Source of the DNA: Aspergillus flavus
Lineage: Eukaryota; Ascomycota; Eurotiomycetes; Eurotiales; Aspergillaceae
Reading direction: 5' to 3'
Length of the DNA: 64,000 bases
Assembly (NCBI RefSeq): GCF_009017415.1
Contig: NC_092410.1
Coordinates: 248,001 to 312,000 of the forward strand
Under the pieces are notes generated by a model. That model did no database searches. It saw nothing but the letters and a program-made list of their open reading frames with translations, and was not told the DNA's origin. Positions 49,866-59,727 of this stretch are shown piece by piece. The stretch's first letter is position 1. Every line of letters begins with the position of its first letter. The position numbers and the translations under genes were made by a program.

Positions 49866-50829
49866 TCACAGGCCAGTATCGAACACCAACGGCTCTTCTC
49901 CACGTAATCCGCGCCAGTAATTTGTTGAGTTGGCAAGATCATCACATCCCCTGACGACCCAGCTCCATTTACGCAAGAAAGTCTCACTAACCTCCCACCC
50001 TGTCGGATGCCATGGCGTTCTCCACACAATTAAACCAGTCTCGTCGTTTGAAACATCATAGAAATCAACAAGGTCATTGCAAAGAGCCGTTTCATCGAAG
50101 TCTCCGTATCTCTGGAGCAAATTGTCCCTCATTTGGGGGATAGGAAACAGGTCTATCCACGGGTGGTGGGGAATCTCCTTTTGTAACAAAGTAGGACGGA
50201 GGCTCGTTGGGCAAAGGCTGATTTCAGATTCAAATCCACTGGTACACCAGGGGGAAATAGCTTCTTCTTCTTCTAGCCAGTCCATGGTAAATCTTAGCAT
50301 GGACGTGTTATCAACAAGTGCTCGAAAAACATTGAACTGGATTAGAGTTAGGAGTTGATCCACTCTTGGAGAGCCCAATGCGTAGTCTTTGCGCAGCGAA
50401 GCCTCGTATTGTGCCATGATCTGTTGGATATTTGCCCGATTCACTTCATGGATGGATCTTGGTGTTTGGATACTCAAGTTAGGCGAAGATGTATCTTTTT
50501 CGCTGCTCTTGCTACTTTCACCTGCATTGATGTGTTCCTGCTCCTTCCCTTTACACTTATCTGCTGTAGCTGATAAGCTCCCTGGCCGCTTCGATATGGC
50601 AAGAGTTGTGTCTGATTCAGGAGTATTTTCAGCAGGCTTTGCTCGTCTTCGTCGACCTAAGGGCCCCGTTCAAGGTCAGCCCGCTCCCACACTAACTAAT
50701 CAGAAAGACCATACGGTAGATCCTCTGGTGCAAACGATTCTGTAATTTTCGCCGCAGAGCAGGATCAGTGAGACCAGACCAATTTTCTTCGGCCGAACGC
50801 ACTTCGGACAGCTCCGGTATGCGGCTCAT
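49866..50829 (-). CDS. bZIP-like transcription factor with DUF3425 domain
   Basis: Two exons, 50829..50715 and 50656..49866, are joined over a 58-nt intron (GTATGG...CCCTTAG). They give 301 residues, the join reading QRIYR|RRRRAKP. The first exon and the join encode a short basic region (RRKLQNRLHQRIYRRRRR) resembling the fungal AP-1-like bZIP DNA-contact segment, but no long leucine zipper follows. A serine- and lysine-rich linker leads to the DUF3425 domain (from about residue 105). Its hallmark HPWIDLFPIPQMRDNLL is present, and it ends with a Trp-rich section (VWRTPWHPTGWEVSETFLRKW). Proteins of this layout are nuclear regulators, often near metabolic gene clusters. No target is indicated here. 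An upstream start in another exon cannot be excluded. Confidence 0.85.
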
Positions 50830-51633
50830 GTCTCCGTCGGATGTAGTAGCACTGTTATCAATATTAGGCAGGATTACGATTCCGAAAGTGCTTCACATAC
50901 GTTGGAAATAGTCTTGTAGCTTGACTACCAGTTTGACGGCAGCGGTTATGGAGTGGAGTGGATGACGTATAGTAAGCAGGGTGCATCGACTAAATCTACT
51001 AGTAGCTTATGATCAGCCAATAATTTCTATTGACTTTTGAATAAGAACCAATTAAATCTATTATTCTGGTCCCACTATAATACCTACCAATTATAATTAT
51101 AATAGCTGAAGTATGTGGACTATCCCGCCTCCGAAAGCATATATTTTACCGCTTTTTTAGATATAAGGACTTTACTATATCGCCAGACACTATAATCCCT
51201 AAGTTTAAGTACTACTACCACTAAATAGATGTAGTCCGCCGTACGAATCCAGAGTCTAGATCTTCCTCAACCTCTCTTGGCAGCAGCAACAATCAACTTG
51301 CTTACTATACGTCACCGTTCTCCAGGATCCATATATGGAACAACCTCGGACTCTTAATGCCGATATCACCATAACCGTTTGCCTGAGTAGTTTCATTGCA
51401 GCCGAGCTTGGCAGCTTGGCGGCTTACGGGGGTCCTTGGCCGATAGGGATTCGGGATACCGCCCAGCCCGGGTGGCATGGAGAGGATAACAAAACATGTA
51501 TATATATAAAGCCTGGATTTCAGCTACTTTCACCACTTTCACTGAATCATTGACTTCCTGAACCAATCAGCCAAATCCAGGCTCTTTCCTTTGTGCTTAT
51601 TCTCATTTTTTTGATTTCGTTAACTGAACCATC
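50830..51633. other. Shared upstream region of divergent genes, about 800 nt, with AT-rich core
   Basis: The stretch 51000-51200 is markedly AT-rich (e.g. CAATTATAATTATAATAG), as in repeat-induced or ageing intergenic DNA. The right end carries the promoter of the alpha/beta hydrolase. No gene is supported. Confidence 0.45.
51503..51510 (+). promoter_or_regulatory. TATA box of the secreted alpha/beta hydrolase gene
   Basis: TATATAAA within GTATATATATAAAGCC lies about 124 nt before the ATG at 51634 and is followed by a pyrimidine-rich leader, a layout typical of strongly expressed Aspergillus genes. Confidence 0.55.
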
Positions 51634-52614
51634 ATGATGCTCTCGACCACTCTGATACTACTTCTCGCCACTATCCAGCGCATAGAAGCGGCCACCACTC
51701 ACCGGGTCGAGTTCGACAGCAACGGTATCAACTTGGTTGGGAATTTGTTTCTTCCTGATGGGGTGGATCTAACCGCCACCAATGCATCCCTGCCTGCTGT
51801 TGTTGTCGGCCATCCGTGGACAGGAGTGAAAGAACAAACTGCTGGTCTCTATGCCGAAAGCCTGGCAGAGTATGGCTTCGCGACGCTAGCCTTTGATGCA
51901 GCATACCAGGGCGAGAGCGGCGGATTGCCTCGCTATCTCGAAGACCCTCACCAGAGGACCGAAGATGTGAAGAATGCTGTCTCGTACCTGACTACTCTGT
52001 CCGGTCTCGTGGACCCTGAACGAATCGCTGGATTGGGGATTTGCGCTTCGGGAGGCTATGTTTCCTATGCTGCCCAGACCGACAAGCGTATCAAGGCGTT
52101 GGCGACTGTGAGTGCCTTTGACGTCGGTCAATACCATCAGGAGCCTTGGGGTGGTGGTGAGGTGAACTATACCGCTCTTAACGATCTGTTCGCTGCGGCT
52201 AGTGAGCGACGAACGCGTGAAGCAGCCACCGGTGATGTCGAGTTGGTCTTTAGTGCCCCCATGAGTCCTGAGGAAGTCACTCCAGACCTGCCTTTGATGT
52301 TCCGGGAGGCGTACGATTACTATCGCACCGCCCGTGGCATGCATCCTCGTGCCCCAAATGTCTACGTTACCCGAAGCGAGGAGTTAATGGCTACCTACGA
52401 CTCCTTCGACAACATGCGGCTTGTTTCCCCGCGACCTGTCTTGATCATCTACGGATCTCGGGCGGATACCGGGTACTTCTCGCAGCGAGCCTATGCAAAT
52501 GCTCTCGAGCCTAAGGAGGAATTCGTCGTACCCAACGCCACTCATTTCGATTTGTACGACCATACGAATGCGACAGTACCCAGGCTCGTCGATTTCCTGC
52601 GCGAATCTATCTAG
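51634..52614 (+). CDS. Secreted alpha/beta hydrolase
   Basis: A single exon encodes 326 residues with a signal peptide (MMLSTTLILLLATIQRIEA). The fold is an alpha/beta hydrolase related to dienelactone-hydrolase or S15-like bacterial and fungal proteins: VVVGHPWTGVKEQTAGLYAE carries the oxyanion region, FATLAFDAAYQGES follows, and GLGICASGGYVSYAA is the nucleophile elbow with Ser as nucleophile in CASGG. The probable acid is Asp in YGSRADTGYF and the histidine is in NATHFDLYD. Members are usually annotated only as hydrolases. The natural ester or amide substrate is unknown. Secretion and the neighbouring plant-polymer genes would suit an extracellular esterase (inference). The start is the first Met of the signal peptide. 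A second Met follows directly. Confidence 0.88.
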   Translation: MMLSTTLILLLATIQRIEAATTHRVEFDSNGINLVGNLFLPDGVDLTATNASLPAVVVGHPWTGVKEQTAGLYAESLAEYGFATLAFDAAYQGESGGLPRYLEDPHQRTEDVKNAVSYLTTLSGLVDPERIAGLGICASGGYVSYAAQTDKRIKALATVSAFDVGQYHQEPWGGGEVNYTALNDLFAAASERRTREAATGDVELVFSAPMSPEEVTPDLPLMFREAYDYYRTARGMHPRAPNVYVTRSEELMATYDSFDNMRLVSPRPVLIIYGSRADTGYFSQRAYANALEPKEEFVVPNATHFDLYDHTNATVPRLVDFLRESI

Positions 52615-54307
52615 TTGTGCCCTAGAGTGCTATGTCTTAATCCTGGGCTTCCTCACGCTTTCAAGGCTAGCGAAGAGCCAACTCAAGCCTCACCGTCTGT
52701 ACATAACTGGTCAATTTACCATCTGAAACTGAAGCAATATAGCTGGCTGTCTCCCTAATATGTGTCTGTTGTTTTGTACTCTTTAGTGGATAATAGTGCT
52801 ACTATTTGTGAGTCAGAGAGAGGCAAAAATAACAAGTATTATTTGATACTGTACGGAGAGCACCCTTAGATGTCGCGGTACCGCCGAAGCTAATGAGTTT
52901 ATCACGAAATTGCGCGAAGTAGCCGAATCATCGGTGGTGTCCACCTTGCCATGGCCTGCGAAGTAGGAAGTAGTACAACTGGATGGGTCTTCAAGGACAA
53001 CACGCTTAGATGGACAGGAGAGGTGGTTGGCTTAGTGGATGGCTGGACGGCGGCGACCTGTTCAACTTCGCTGCGCACGGATGTGAGGTCGCCCATTCCT
53101 GGTGTCTTAGGTATGGAGACAAGTACAGCTGTTGCAGGGTTAGACGTGGTCCAGGATTGTTTGCATAGAGTAATGATCGGATGATGTACTGTAGGATGAG
53201 GTCACCCTTTGCAGCAGAACCTTCGGAATAATAAGCGGCTGTCTGGATAGGAAGACTACACAGATTACCTGTGCAAATTCACCAGACCACCGCACAGACA
53301 GTCAATCTATGAAGGGCATTATGGAGGGAGCCAGTGCAGGGACAACTCAGACAGCAAACTAATGCAGCCAGAATAGGTAAAGACCATGCAGGATAGTCGC
53401 GACTCGCAGCTGTTGGAGGGGTTGAATATGTCGAGGCGCCCTATGACAATCAACTACTCGAGCAAAAAGACACGGCCCCCAGCCTGATCACTCACTCCGG
53501 AGTCTAAGGGGGATATGGCATCCTATACGCAACCTAGCTAGTCGGATCATTCATCGTTCCTCTAGCGCCTCGGCTTCCGGCGCGCAACCCAATGCGGGGT
53601 TCTTTGCATTTGGGCAGTCAACTAGATTATATACAGATCTGCGGCCTGCAGAACATTGGAATCTGAACCACGAGCATACATATCCTCAGGAAATAGATGC
53701 GTGCCACGTCTACGGGAGGGGTGATAATTCAGAGATGGTGCCTGGGCTGAAGACCTCCGGTGTGGGTACTCGGAGCCGCATCTGCACCAATGAAGGCAAC
53801 GCGCAATACACCACTAAAGTGGACGATCAATATTGACATGCTGCAGGTAGCTGCCTCGTAAGGTGCACTATCCTTAGTAGAAGCATGAATGCCACGTCTA
53901 CAGGCGGGGTAATAACAACGATAATTCAACTGACATCATTGTCCAGTCCTTTACTTCAGGCATGAGAAGTGGTTTACGACACCTGGCGCGGCGTCAGATC
54001 TCGCCGCCCCAATGAAGGCAATGTGCGATACACCATCCCGCTAAATACGAGAGAACGAAACAGTGTTGTCATTGCAGTAGTTGAAAGCATGCTGCAGCCA
54101 ACTGAGTTCATCCTAAGACGGGAACTGCCCCCTCCGGGCAACGCTGGTGATGCGGGCCTTTGGATGCCTTCTTCCATCAAGCCTATACTTCTATATATAA
54201 TGGGTCACAGATCCATAATACTTCAGGGATGTGTAGAAGACCTGCCATATACACTCCAACGTCAGATTCAGCTCCACTCCATCTGAGTACCATTCGCGCC
54301 GGCCAAA
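52615..54307. other. Intergenic, about 1.7 kb, upstream of melB
   Basis: No gene is supported. The right half holds a diverged direct repeat (53701-54097, separate entry). A TATATATAA element at 54191-54199 lies about 110 nt before the melB ATG. Confidence 0.45.
53701..54097. repeat. Diverged direct repeat of about 150-210 nt upstream of melB
   Basis: Copy one spans about 53701-53846 and copy two about 53889-54097. Blocks shared in the same order are TGCCACGTCTAC (53702 and 53890), CCAATGAAGGCAA (53787 and 54009) with a similar flank (GCAATACACCA vs GCGATACACCA), and CATGCTGCAG (53837 and 54088). Spacing between blocks differs by tens of bases, so the copies are old or contain indels. No open frame spans them. 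It may be a duplicated regulatory segment or a repeat-element relic. Confidence 0.6.
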
Positions 54308-56509
54308 ATGCCCTACCTCATCACCGGTATCCCAAAGGATCCTAAGCACCCTCTTCCCATCCGAAAAGATATTGATGACTGGTATCTCGAGCAGACCAGT
54401 GCAGGAAGTAACCGCATCCAGCTCACTCTATTTGTGGAAGCCTTGACCGTGATCCAAAACCGCCCCTTGAATGACCAGCTGTCGTACTTCCGTCTGGCCG
54501 GTATCCACGGCGCTCCCTGGACGGAGTGGGACGGGGTGCCTGGTGGTCAGAAGGACTCCAAAGGAAATCCGACGGGGTTCTGCGTGCATAACAATTACAC
54601 CTTTCCGACATGGCATCGGGTGTATGTGACCTTGTACGAGGTGCGCTTGTCTCTCATCAGATCTCATGTGATTCTAGACTTATTGGTATTCGTATACTAA
54701 CAGAAATTTAGCAAGTGATTTATGAAGCCATGCTTGACTTCATCAAGCAAAATGTGCCACAGAATGGGAAAGCTGACTGGGAGAATGAAGCCAAGCAATG
54801 GCGTCTCCCTTACTGGGACTTTGCCCGGTTCGCCCGGCACGGACACGACAATACCCAAGCCGACGAACTTCGATTGCCCATTCTGGTCACGATGCCCATG
54901 GTCAAGGTCGTCGTGCCAGGGCAACCAGGCAAGCAGCTAAGCAAGCCCAATCCCCTTTACAGGTTTCAGATGCAAACCCTCATGGGCACCTTGGAACGCC
55001 CATACGCGATCACGAGTCAAAAGACCGAAGAACACGGCTGGTCTTTCGATCTGCCGGTGGGTTTCACTTTTCCTTATTCCTTAGTTCTGATTCTCACGTT
55101 GGTCTCAGTTCGACAAATGCCAGTCCACCACCAAGTATGGTCTTCTGGAAAACTACAACGCCGACGTGTGGGCGGACGGTGGCCAGAACTGGCTGCGGGC
55201 TAACCTGGCATTGAACGAGCATCCCTGGTACCAGAACCTAGATGGCTGGGACTCGGTTCCAACCTTACAAGATATGACGTTCCGCCTGCTGACAACTGGA
55301 GGTCTTAACTGGGGAGAATTTTCCAGCACTCGGTACGATGACAAGAAAGAAGAAGCCCAGCCCAAGAATAATGAGCAAACCCCTAAGAACTGGATGAACT
55401 TAGAAGCTATTCACAACAACGTCCATGTACGTACGCAGTATCCCGGGTCAAGAGAGTTATATAGCTAATGTTCTACAGAACTGGGTGGGAGGATTCATGT
55501 TCAGCCGTCCAGGACGACACGACTTGAAGCTCTGGGGTGCTGGCCATATGAGCAGTGTTCCAGTGGCCGCGTTTGATCCGATTTTCTGGCTGCACCATTG
55601 GTAAGCGCTCCCATATTCTCTGCGCAGTAGAACAACGATAATAACGCGGAGGGGTGCAGCAATATCGACAGGCTCACTGCAATCTGGCAGACCGTAAACT
55701 CTGGCAGCTGGTTTAATGACGATAAGAGCAAAGTATCTAAAGATGACGACCTGCGTCCCTTCCACAGGTTTTGTGAAAAAACCAGGAAGGTTGTGTTTTT
55801 CAGGTCTGACGATGTGAAGGATTGGCGATCCTTGAATTATGATTACGCTATCACTAAAGATGCGAGCAGAATTAGGAAGGAGATTTCCGACCTGTACGGG
55901 CAAAGAACAAAAGAGGTGTACAAGGACTTCGGCGAGGAAGACTATATTCTCAGCATCCGGTACAGCCGGTAGGTGTACCTCTAGGACGACTCCCCAAGAC
56001 AGTCGAGACTTGTCGCTGACCGGGGCTCAGGTATGCATTGGGAGGCAAGCCGTTCCAGATCAACATCTTCTTCGGTGACGTGGATGGCAAGGACTTCTAC
56101 GACGCCAGATCGCAGAATTTTGTGGGCAGTGTCTTCAACTTCAGCGGCAGCCTTGAGGACAGTAACTGTGACAAGTGCGCTCAGCAAGAGCAAGAGGGTG
56201 TTTTGTCTGTGTCCCAGCTTCCAGCCAGATTGGCAGTCCACTACTACAAAAAGCAGAACAAAGGCGAGGTTCCAACACCGCGTTACGTCGTGGTGAATAG
56301 TCAGGGCAAGGTAAGCGTTCCTTGGTGAAGTGATAACGAGGCACCCTGCTCATTCTTTGAAATAGGCTGAGGCGGAGGTAAAAGTGGAAGTTGCCCTGCA
56401 TAAGACTGAGGGTACGTTCTATGACGCTCCTGCCCGCGGTGGCAGCGATGACTACCGCAGGGTGGCCGATGGAAAGCGTGCCGAAGTGGACGATGCTTAT
56501 CGCGCCTGA
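54308..56509 (+). CDS. melB: Tyrosinase (type 3 copper monophenol/diphenol oxidase), MelB type
   Basis: Seven exons, 54308..54640, 54712..55056, 55109..55426, 55479..55600, 55660..55968, 56031..56310, 56366..56509, give 616 residues. CuA ligands are His67 (GIHG), His94 and His103 (FCVHNNYTFPTWHR). CuB ligands are His328, His332 (AIHNNVH) and His372 (FWLHHC). Cys92 next to His94 is placed for the Cys-His thioether bond. The C-terminal third is the shielding domain of the pro-enzyme, with SVFNFSGS carrying the placeholder Phe and a CDKC pair implicated in copper loading in the A. oryzae enzyme. It hydroxylates monophenols and oxidises o-diphenols to quinones on the way to melanin. There is no signal peptide, consistent with an intracellular pro-enzyme. 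Sequence, length and ligand numbering agree with A. oryzae melB from memory. Confidence 0.96.
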
Positions 56510-57166
56510 TATTTGGACAGGACGACTTCATTCACGCATCCTTAGCGTGAGATGATTGGCGGACACTAGGTGCATATGTACAGTCCATGTCAATGTATCT
56601 TCGAAACCCCGCCCAGTTAAACGTTCCATATAGAATACTCTTATTTCACCCCCCTAGACTTGGGCCGTCTTGTCCTCCAACGTGAAGGCCCCTCACAAGA
56701 CTTGTAGTCGGCGCCTTGAGAACTTTCGTAGCCTCCCGACCCAAAGAATGGCTCTCACCTCCACGCTTCCCTCACTACCCTCTTCACCACGTGTACTCAT
56801 CATTCTGGTTATCTTCTTGGACGCCAGGGTGACTCCTGAAGAGGTACGAGGGACCCATTCTCGCATAGAATCTCTAGATTATGTTTTTGCCAGATTAGTC
56901 CGCCGTACCTATAGCGACTAATAACCTTCATGGACACGGAATTCACCAGCATAAGTATGCCCTGGTCAAGTTCAGTCATATATATCTAGGCGAAAGGACT
57001 CGCCACTTATAATACACATAGCGCTAGACTCAGGCGCTAGGCCTACGTAGGGAAAGCAGCGTGCGGGGTTTTCCGATACTAACGGAGTATAACCGCCATC
57101 TTTTCGACATCTTTCACCTCCTTTGTAAATGCTCAAGGCTCACCAATCCAACTCACACCCAACGAA
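56510..57166. other. Intergenic, about 660 nt
   Basis: This is the melB 3' flank and the upstream region of the DUF1907 gene. No gene, repeat or RNA is supported. Confidence 0.5.
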
Positions 57167-58090
57167 ATGAATACCAATCTTCCAGTTAAAATTTTAGAAC
57201 TCGACCCGCCTCCTCTCTCCGAGTTGAGCCAAGTCATTGGTGAGCGACTGAGCAGGCACTTCGGTCATGTCGCCGCCAATGTTGTTCCCTGTCCCGATCT
57301 GCGTCAGCCACCCTTCCATCTAGCTGGCGAAGGCCTCTGTGGCAACGAACGCATTGGCGACGTCGGTGGGCCTCCACACCTACGGCCCTCTCCCCGCCTG
57401 GACAAAAAGTATTCGCTACCCAGTATAATGAAAATGATCGAAATGCGGCAGCAAAGCTTTGTTTTAGGCGCAGCGGCGGGTCCATTTCACGTAATCGGAC
57501 AGAATTCCGAACTCATGCCGAATCTGGCCCGCGGGCAGGACGGCGAGTGGCAGAACGAGACGCACTACGCAAAGGTCAATGAAGAGGGACAATGTCATCT
57601 GGATAAGGTTCCCGACGACTCCAAAGACTTCGGCCTAATGGCCAACCTGTTTGCTTCGGACGGCCTTCCGGGAGATGTCATTCATATTCGGGTGAAGCAC
57701 CGGACAGGCGACATGAACTTCACGGAAGCGATCCAAGACGCTCTGAAAGCAGAATACGGCGAGCGACCCATCAGCCTTGGCGGCATCTTTCTTGTTCGTA
57801 GTGGAACGACCAAACTCCATGTCATGACGGACTTCAGTCCCGATCCTTGTCCCGGTCCCGACCACGAATGGTTTAAGTATTATGACTCGTCGGCGCCGTT
57901 GATCTGCCTCACAGTCTTCCACTCGGTGGACTCCGAGAGTTGGGATTTACGGATGGAACACACGCATTGTTTCTCGACGCATGGAATGGGTGGACATTAT
58001 CACTATGATACGACAGCGGAAGTGGTAGAATATGAGGCCTGGTTGAATACAGCTAAGGTCATCTATAGGATTGACCAGCCCGGGCAATGA
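57167..58090 (+). CDS. DUF1907 / C11orf54-type zinc-binding ester hydrolase homologue
   Basis: A single exon encodes 307 residues. The whole protein matches the layout of human C11orf54 (PTD012) relatives: an N-terminal PDLRQPPFHLAGEGLCGN segment, RIGDVGGPPHLRP, FVLGAAAGPFHVIGQNSEL in the core, and the C-terminal histidine cluster EHTHCFSTHGMGGHYHYDTT, followed by EYEAWLNTAKVIYRIDQP. The clustered histidines of the human protein bind a zinc ion, and esterase activity has been reported for it. In fungi the role is unknown. No signal peptide is seen, so a cytosolic or nuclear location is likely. It lies in the same orientation as melB about 660 nt downstream, but nothing shows co-regulation. 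Confidence 0.93.
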   Translation: MNTNLPVKILELDPPPLSELSQVIGERLSRHFGHVAANVVPCPDLRQPPFHLAGEGLCGNERIGDVGGPPHLRPSPRLDKKYSLPSIMKMIEMRQQSFVLGAAAGPFHVIGQNSELMPNLARGQDGEWQNETHYAKVNEEGQCHLDKVPDDSKDFGLMANLFASDGLPGDVIHIRVKHRTGDMNFTEAIQDALKAEYGERPISLGGIFLVRSGTTKLHVMTDFSPDPCPGPDHEWFKYYDSSAPLICLTVFHSVDSESWDLRMEHTHCFSTHGMGGHYHYDTTAEVVEYEAWLNTAKVIYRIDQPGQ

Positions 58091-58399
58091 CTTCGATTTA
58101 GTACATGTACATATCTTACTTTGTATAGACCTTCGAATTGAATTGTGAATATGCTCGGGAAAATCATATAGACAAGCAGTGTGCACTGTGACGAGCTGTA
58201 AAAAGGCACTCGGACTTAGGCCTCCACAGATCTTATCTCCGGCCAGCTTGATGGACTTAACGGTGATCTTACCTCCGATGCATGCCCTACACTTGGCTGT
58301 TCCATGGCGTCTCCATCATTCTTCTTTTCATATACATAACCCTTGTCGCCAAGCTTTGTCCCACTTTAGGAGCTTCAAGATCTGTCATCTATTTCCACC
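58091..58399. other. Intergenic, 309 nt
   Basis: A short spacer holding the 3' flank of the DUF1907 gene and the PEBP promoter. No other feature is seen. Confidence 0.5.
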
Positions 58400-58980
58400 A
58401 TGCCTGAGAACCGAAGCGTCAAAGCCGCACTCGCCCTAATCGAGGACCCTACCAAGATTCTTGGCATGACAGTAGGGCCTCACGCAGATGTAAAACCAGG
58501 ACAATACATTCCTAAAGCAGGTACACTTAACCCACTACCCAGACAAACCCTAATACAAAACTAACAATACAAAAACCAGAGGCTCAATCCCACCCCACAC
58601 TCTCCTTCGACGCCGCCTCCCCATCAGCAACGTACATGGTCGTTAGTCTTGACATCGACGCCCCATTCCCCTCCTTCGGCGTGCTGGGACCAATCCTCCA
58701 CTGGATCCAACCGGGACTCAAAGCCAGAAACGGCCAGCTGGAAGTCACTGAGCCGTTTGTCGCGAACTATATCGGACCCGCGCCGCCGCCGGGTAGTTCG
58801 CCGCACCGGTATATCTTCTTTCTGTATGAGCAGCCCGAGGGGTTTGATGGGAAGAGGTATGCGCCGCCGAATGGCCAGAACTTGAGTAATTGGTATCGCA
58901 TGCGGTATGATCTTGATGCGTGGGAGAAGGAGATTGGGCTTGGTAAGGTCTTGGCGGTTAATTATTTTACGAGTAATTAG
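58400..58980 (+). CDS. Phosphatidylethanolamine-binding protein (PEBP/Tfs1-like)
   Basis: Two exons, 58400..58520 and 58580..58980, are joined over a 59-nt intron (GTACAC...AACCAG). They give 173 residues, the join reading YIPKA|EAQSHPT. The ligand-pocket signatures are VVSLDIDAPF (the DPDxP motif, here DIDAP) followed by GPILHWIQ, and PPPGSSPHRYIFFLYEQP (the GxHR motif, here SPHR). These proteins bind anionic phospholipid head groups. In yeast Tfs1 inhibits carboxypeptidase Y and Ira2, and others modulate kinase signalling. No signal peptide is present. The first exon starts at the ATG in CCACCATG. The single-nucleotide phase across the join is consistent. The specific partner in this organism is unknown. 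Confidence 0.92.
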
Positions 58981-59727
58981 TGGAGGTTCTATCCATGGGT
59001 TTGGTTGTTAATGGTTGCTTGGCTAATGTGGCTTAATGCTAATTGATGCTCATTACTCATCATCTAATCATAAAGATCTTAAAGATAAATAGAAAAATCT
59101 GCACGTTCCATGCATACTTTGGAACTCTCCGCCAGTAGTATTCACCACCACCGGCAACCAGAATGACGATAGGTAGGTATTGTGATAGCTTGGTCTTCTT
59201 TAGAATGTCTGACATGCTGGAAAGGTCGCACATTCATTCCGCAGGGTATGTTCGTTGCGGGACTACTAGCTAGGGACGATGAACAATGTTTTATCGGTGT
59301 AAATATGCCCGATCCAAGCTCCACTTGGAAGTGTTTCATGGTTTGGAGCCAATATGTCTGCGAGGCTTCATTCACAGATACCCGCTAGTCGGGCAGGGTG
59401 TATCGGACAATCAGCTCAAGGCTAGCTGCGCGTTTGTCTGAGTGTAGAACCGTCGATGGGAGACTCAGGTTTCTGCGCTTTGGGCTAACATCAGATATGA
59501 CGAAACCAATCAAAATATTTCTAGAGCCGTAGCCAGATCTGATTCAATCAACTTGTAGACGGAAGCGAACGCATCTCCGAAAGGTGAATGAGACCGCAGC
59601 CAAAGGCCAACACAGCTCCGCATGTGGCACGCTCACGAGAATTATCGAACGCGAGTCACTTGGGAGTATTATGACGCGACCTATTGACAGACGTACTAAA
59701 TAAGAGATAATGCGCACAACCAAGTGC
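58981..59727. other. Intergenic between convergent genes, about 750 nt
   Basis: The 3' flanks of the PEBP and Zn2Cys6 genes meet here. No coding frame or repeat is supported. Confidence 0.5.

Noticed and set aside
48372..58980. Secondary-metabolite gene cluster around the reductase, DUF3425 regulator and melB
   Set aside because: No polyketide synthase, peptide synthetase, terpene cyclase or prenyltransferase is present, and the neighbours are unrelated in pathway.
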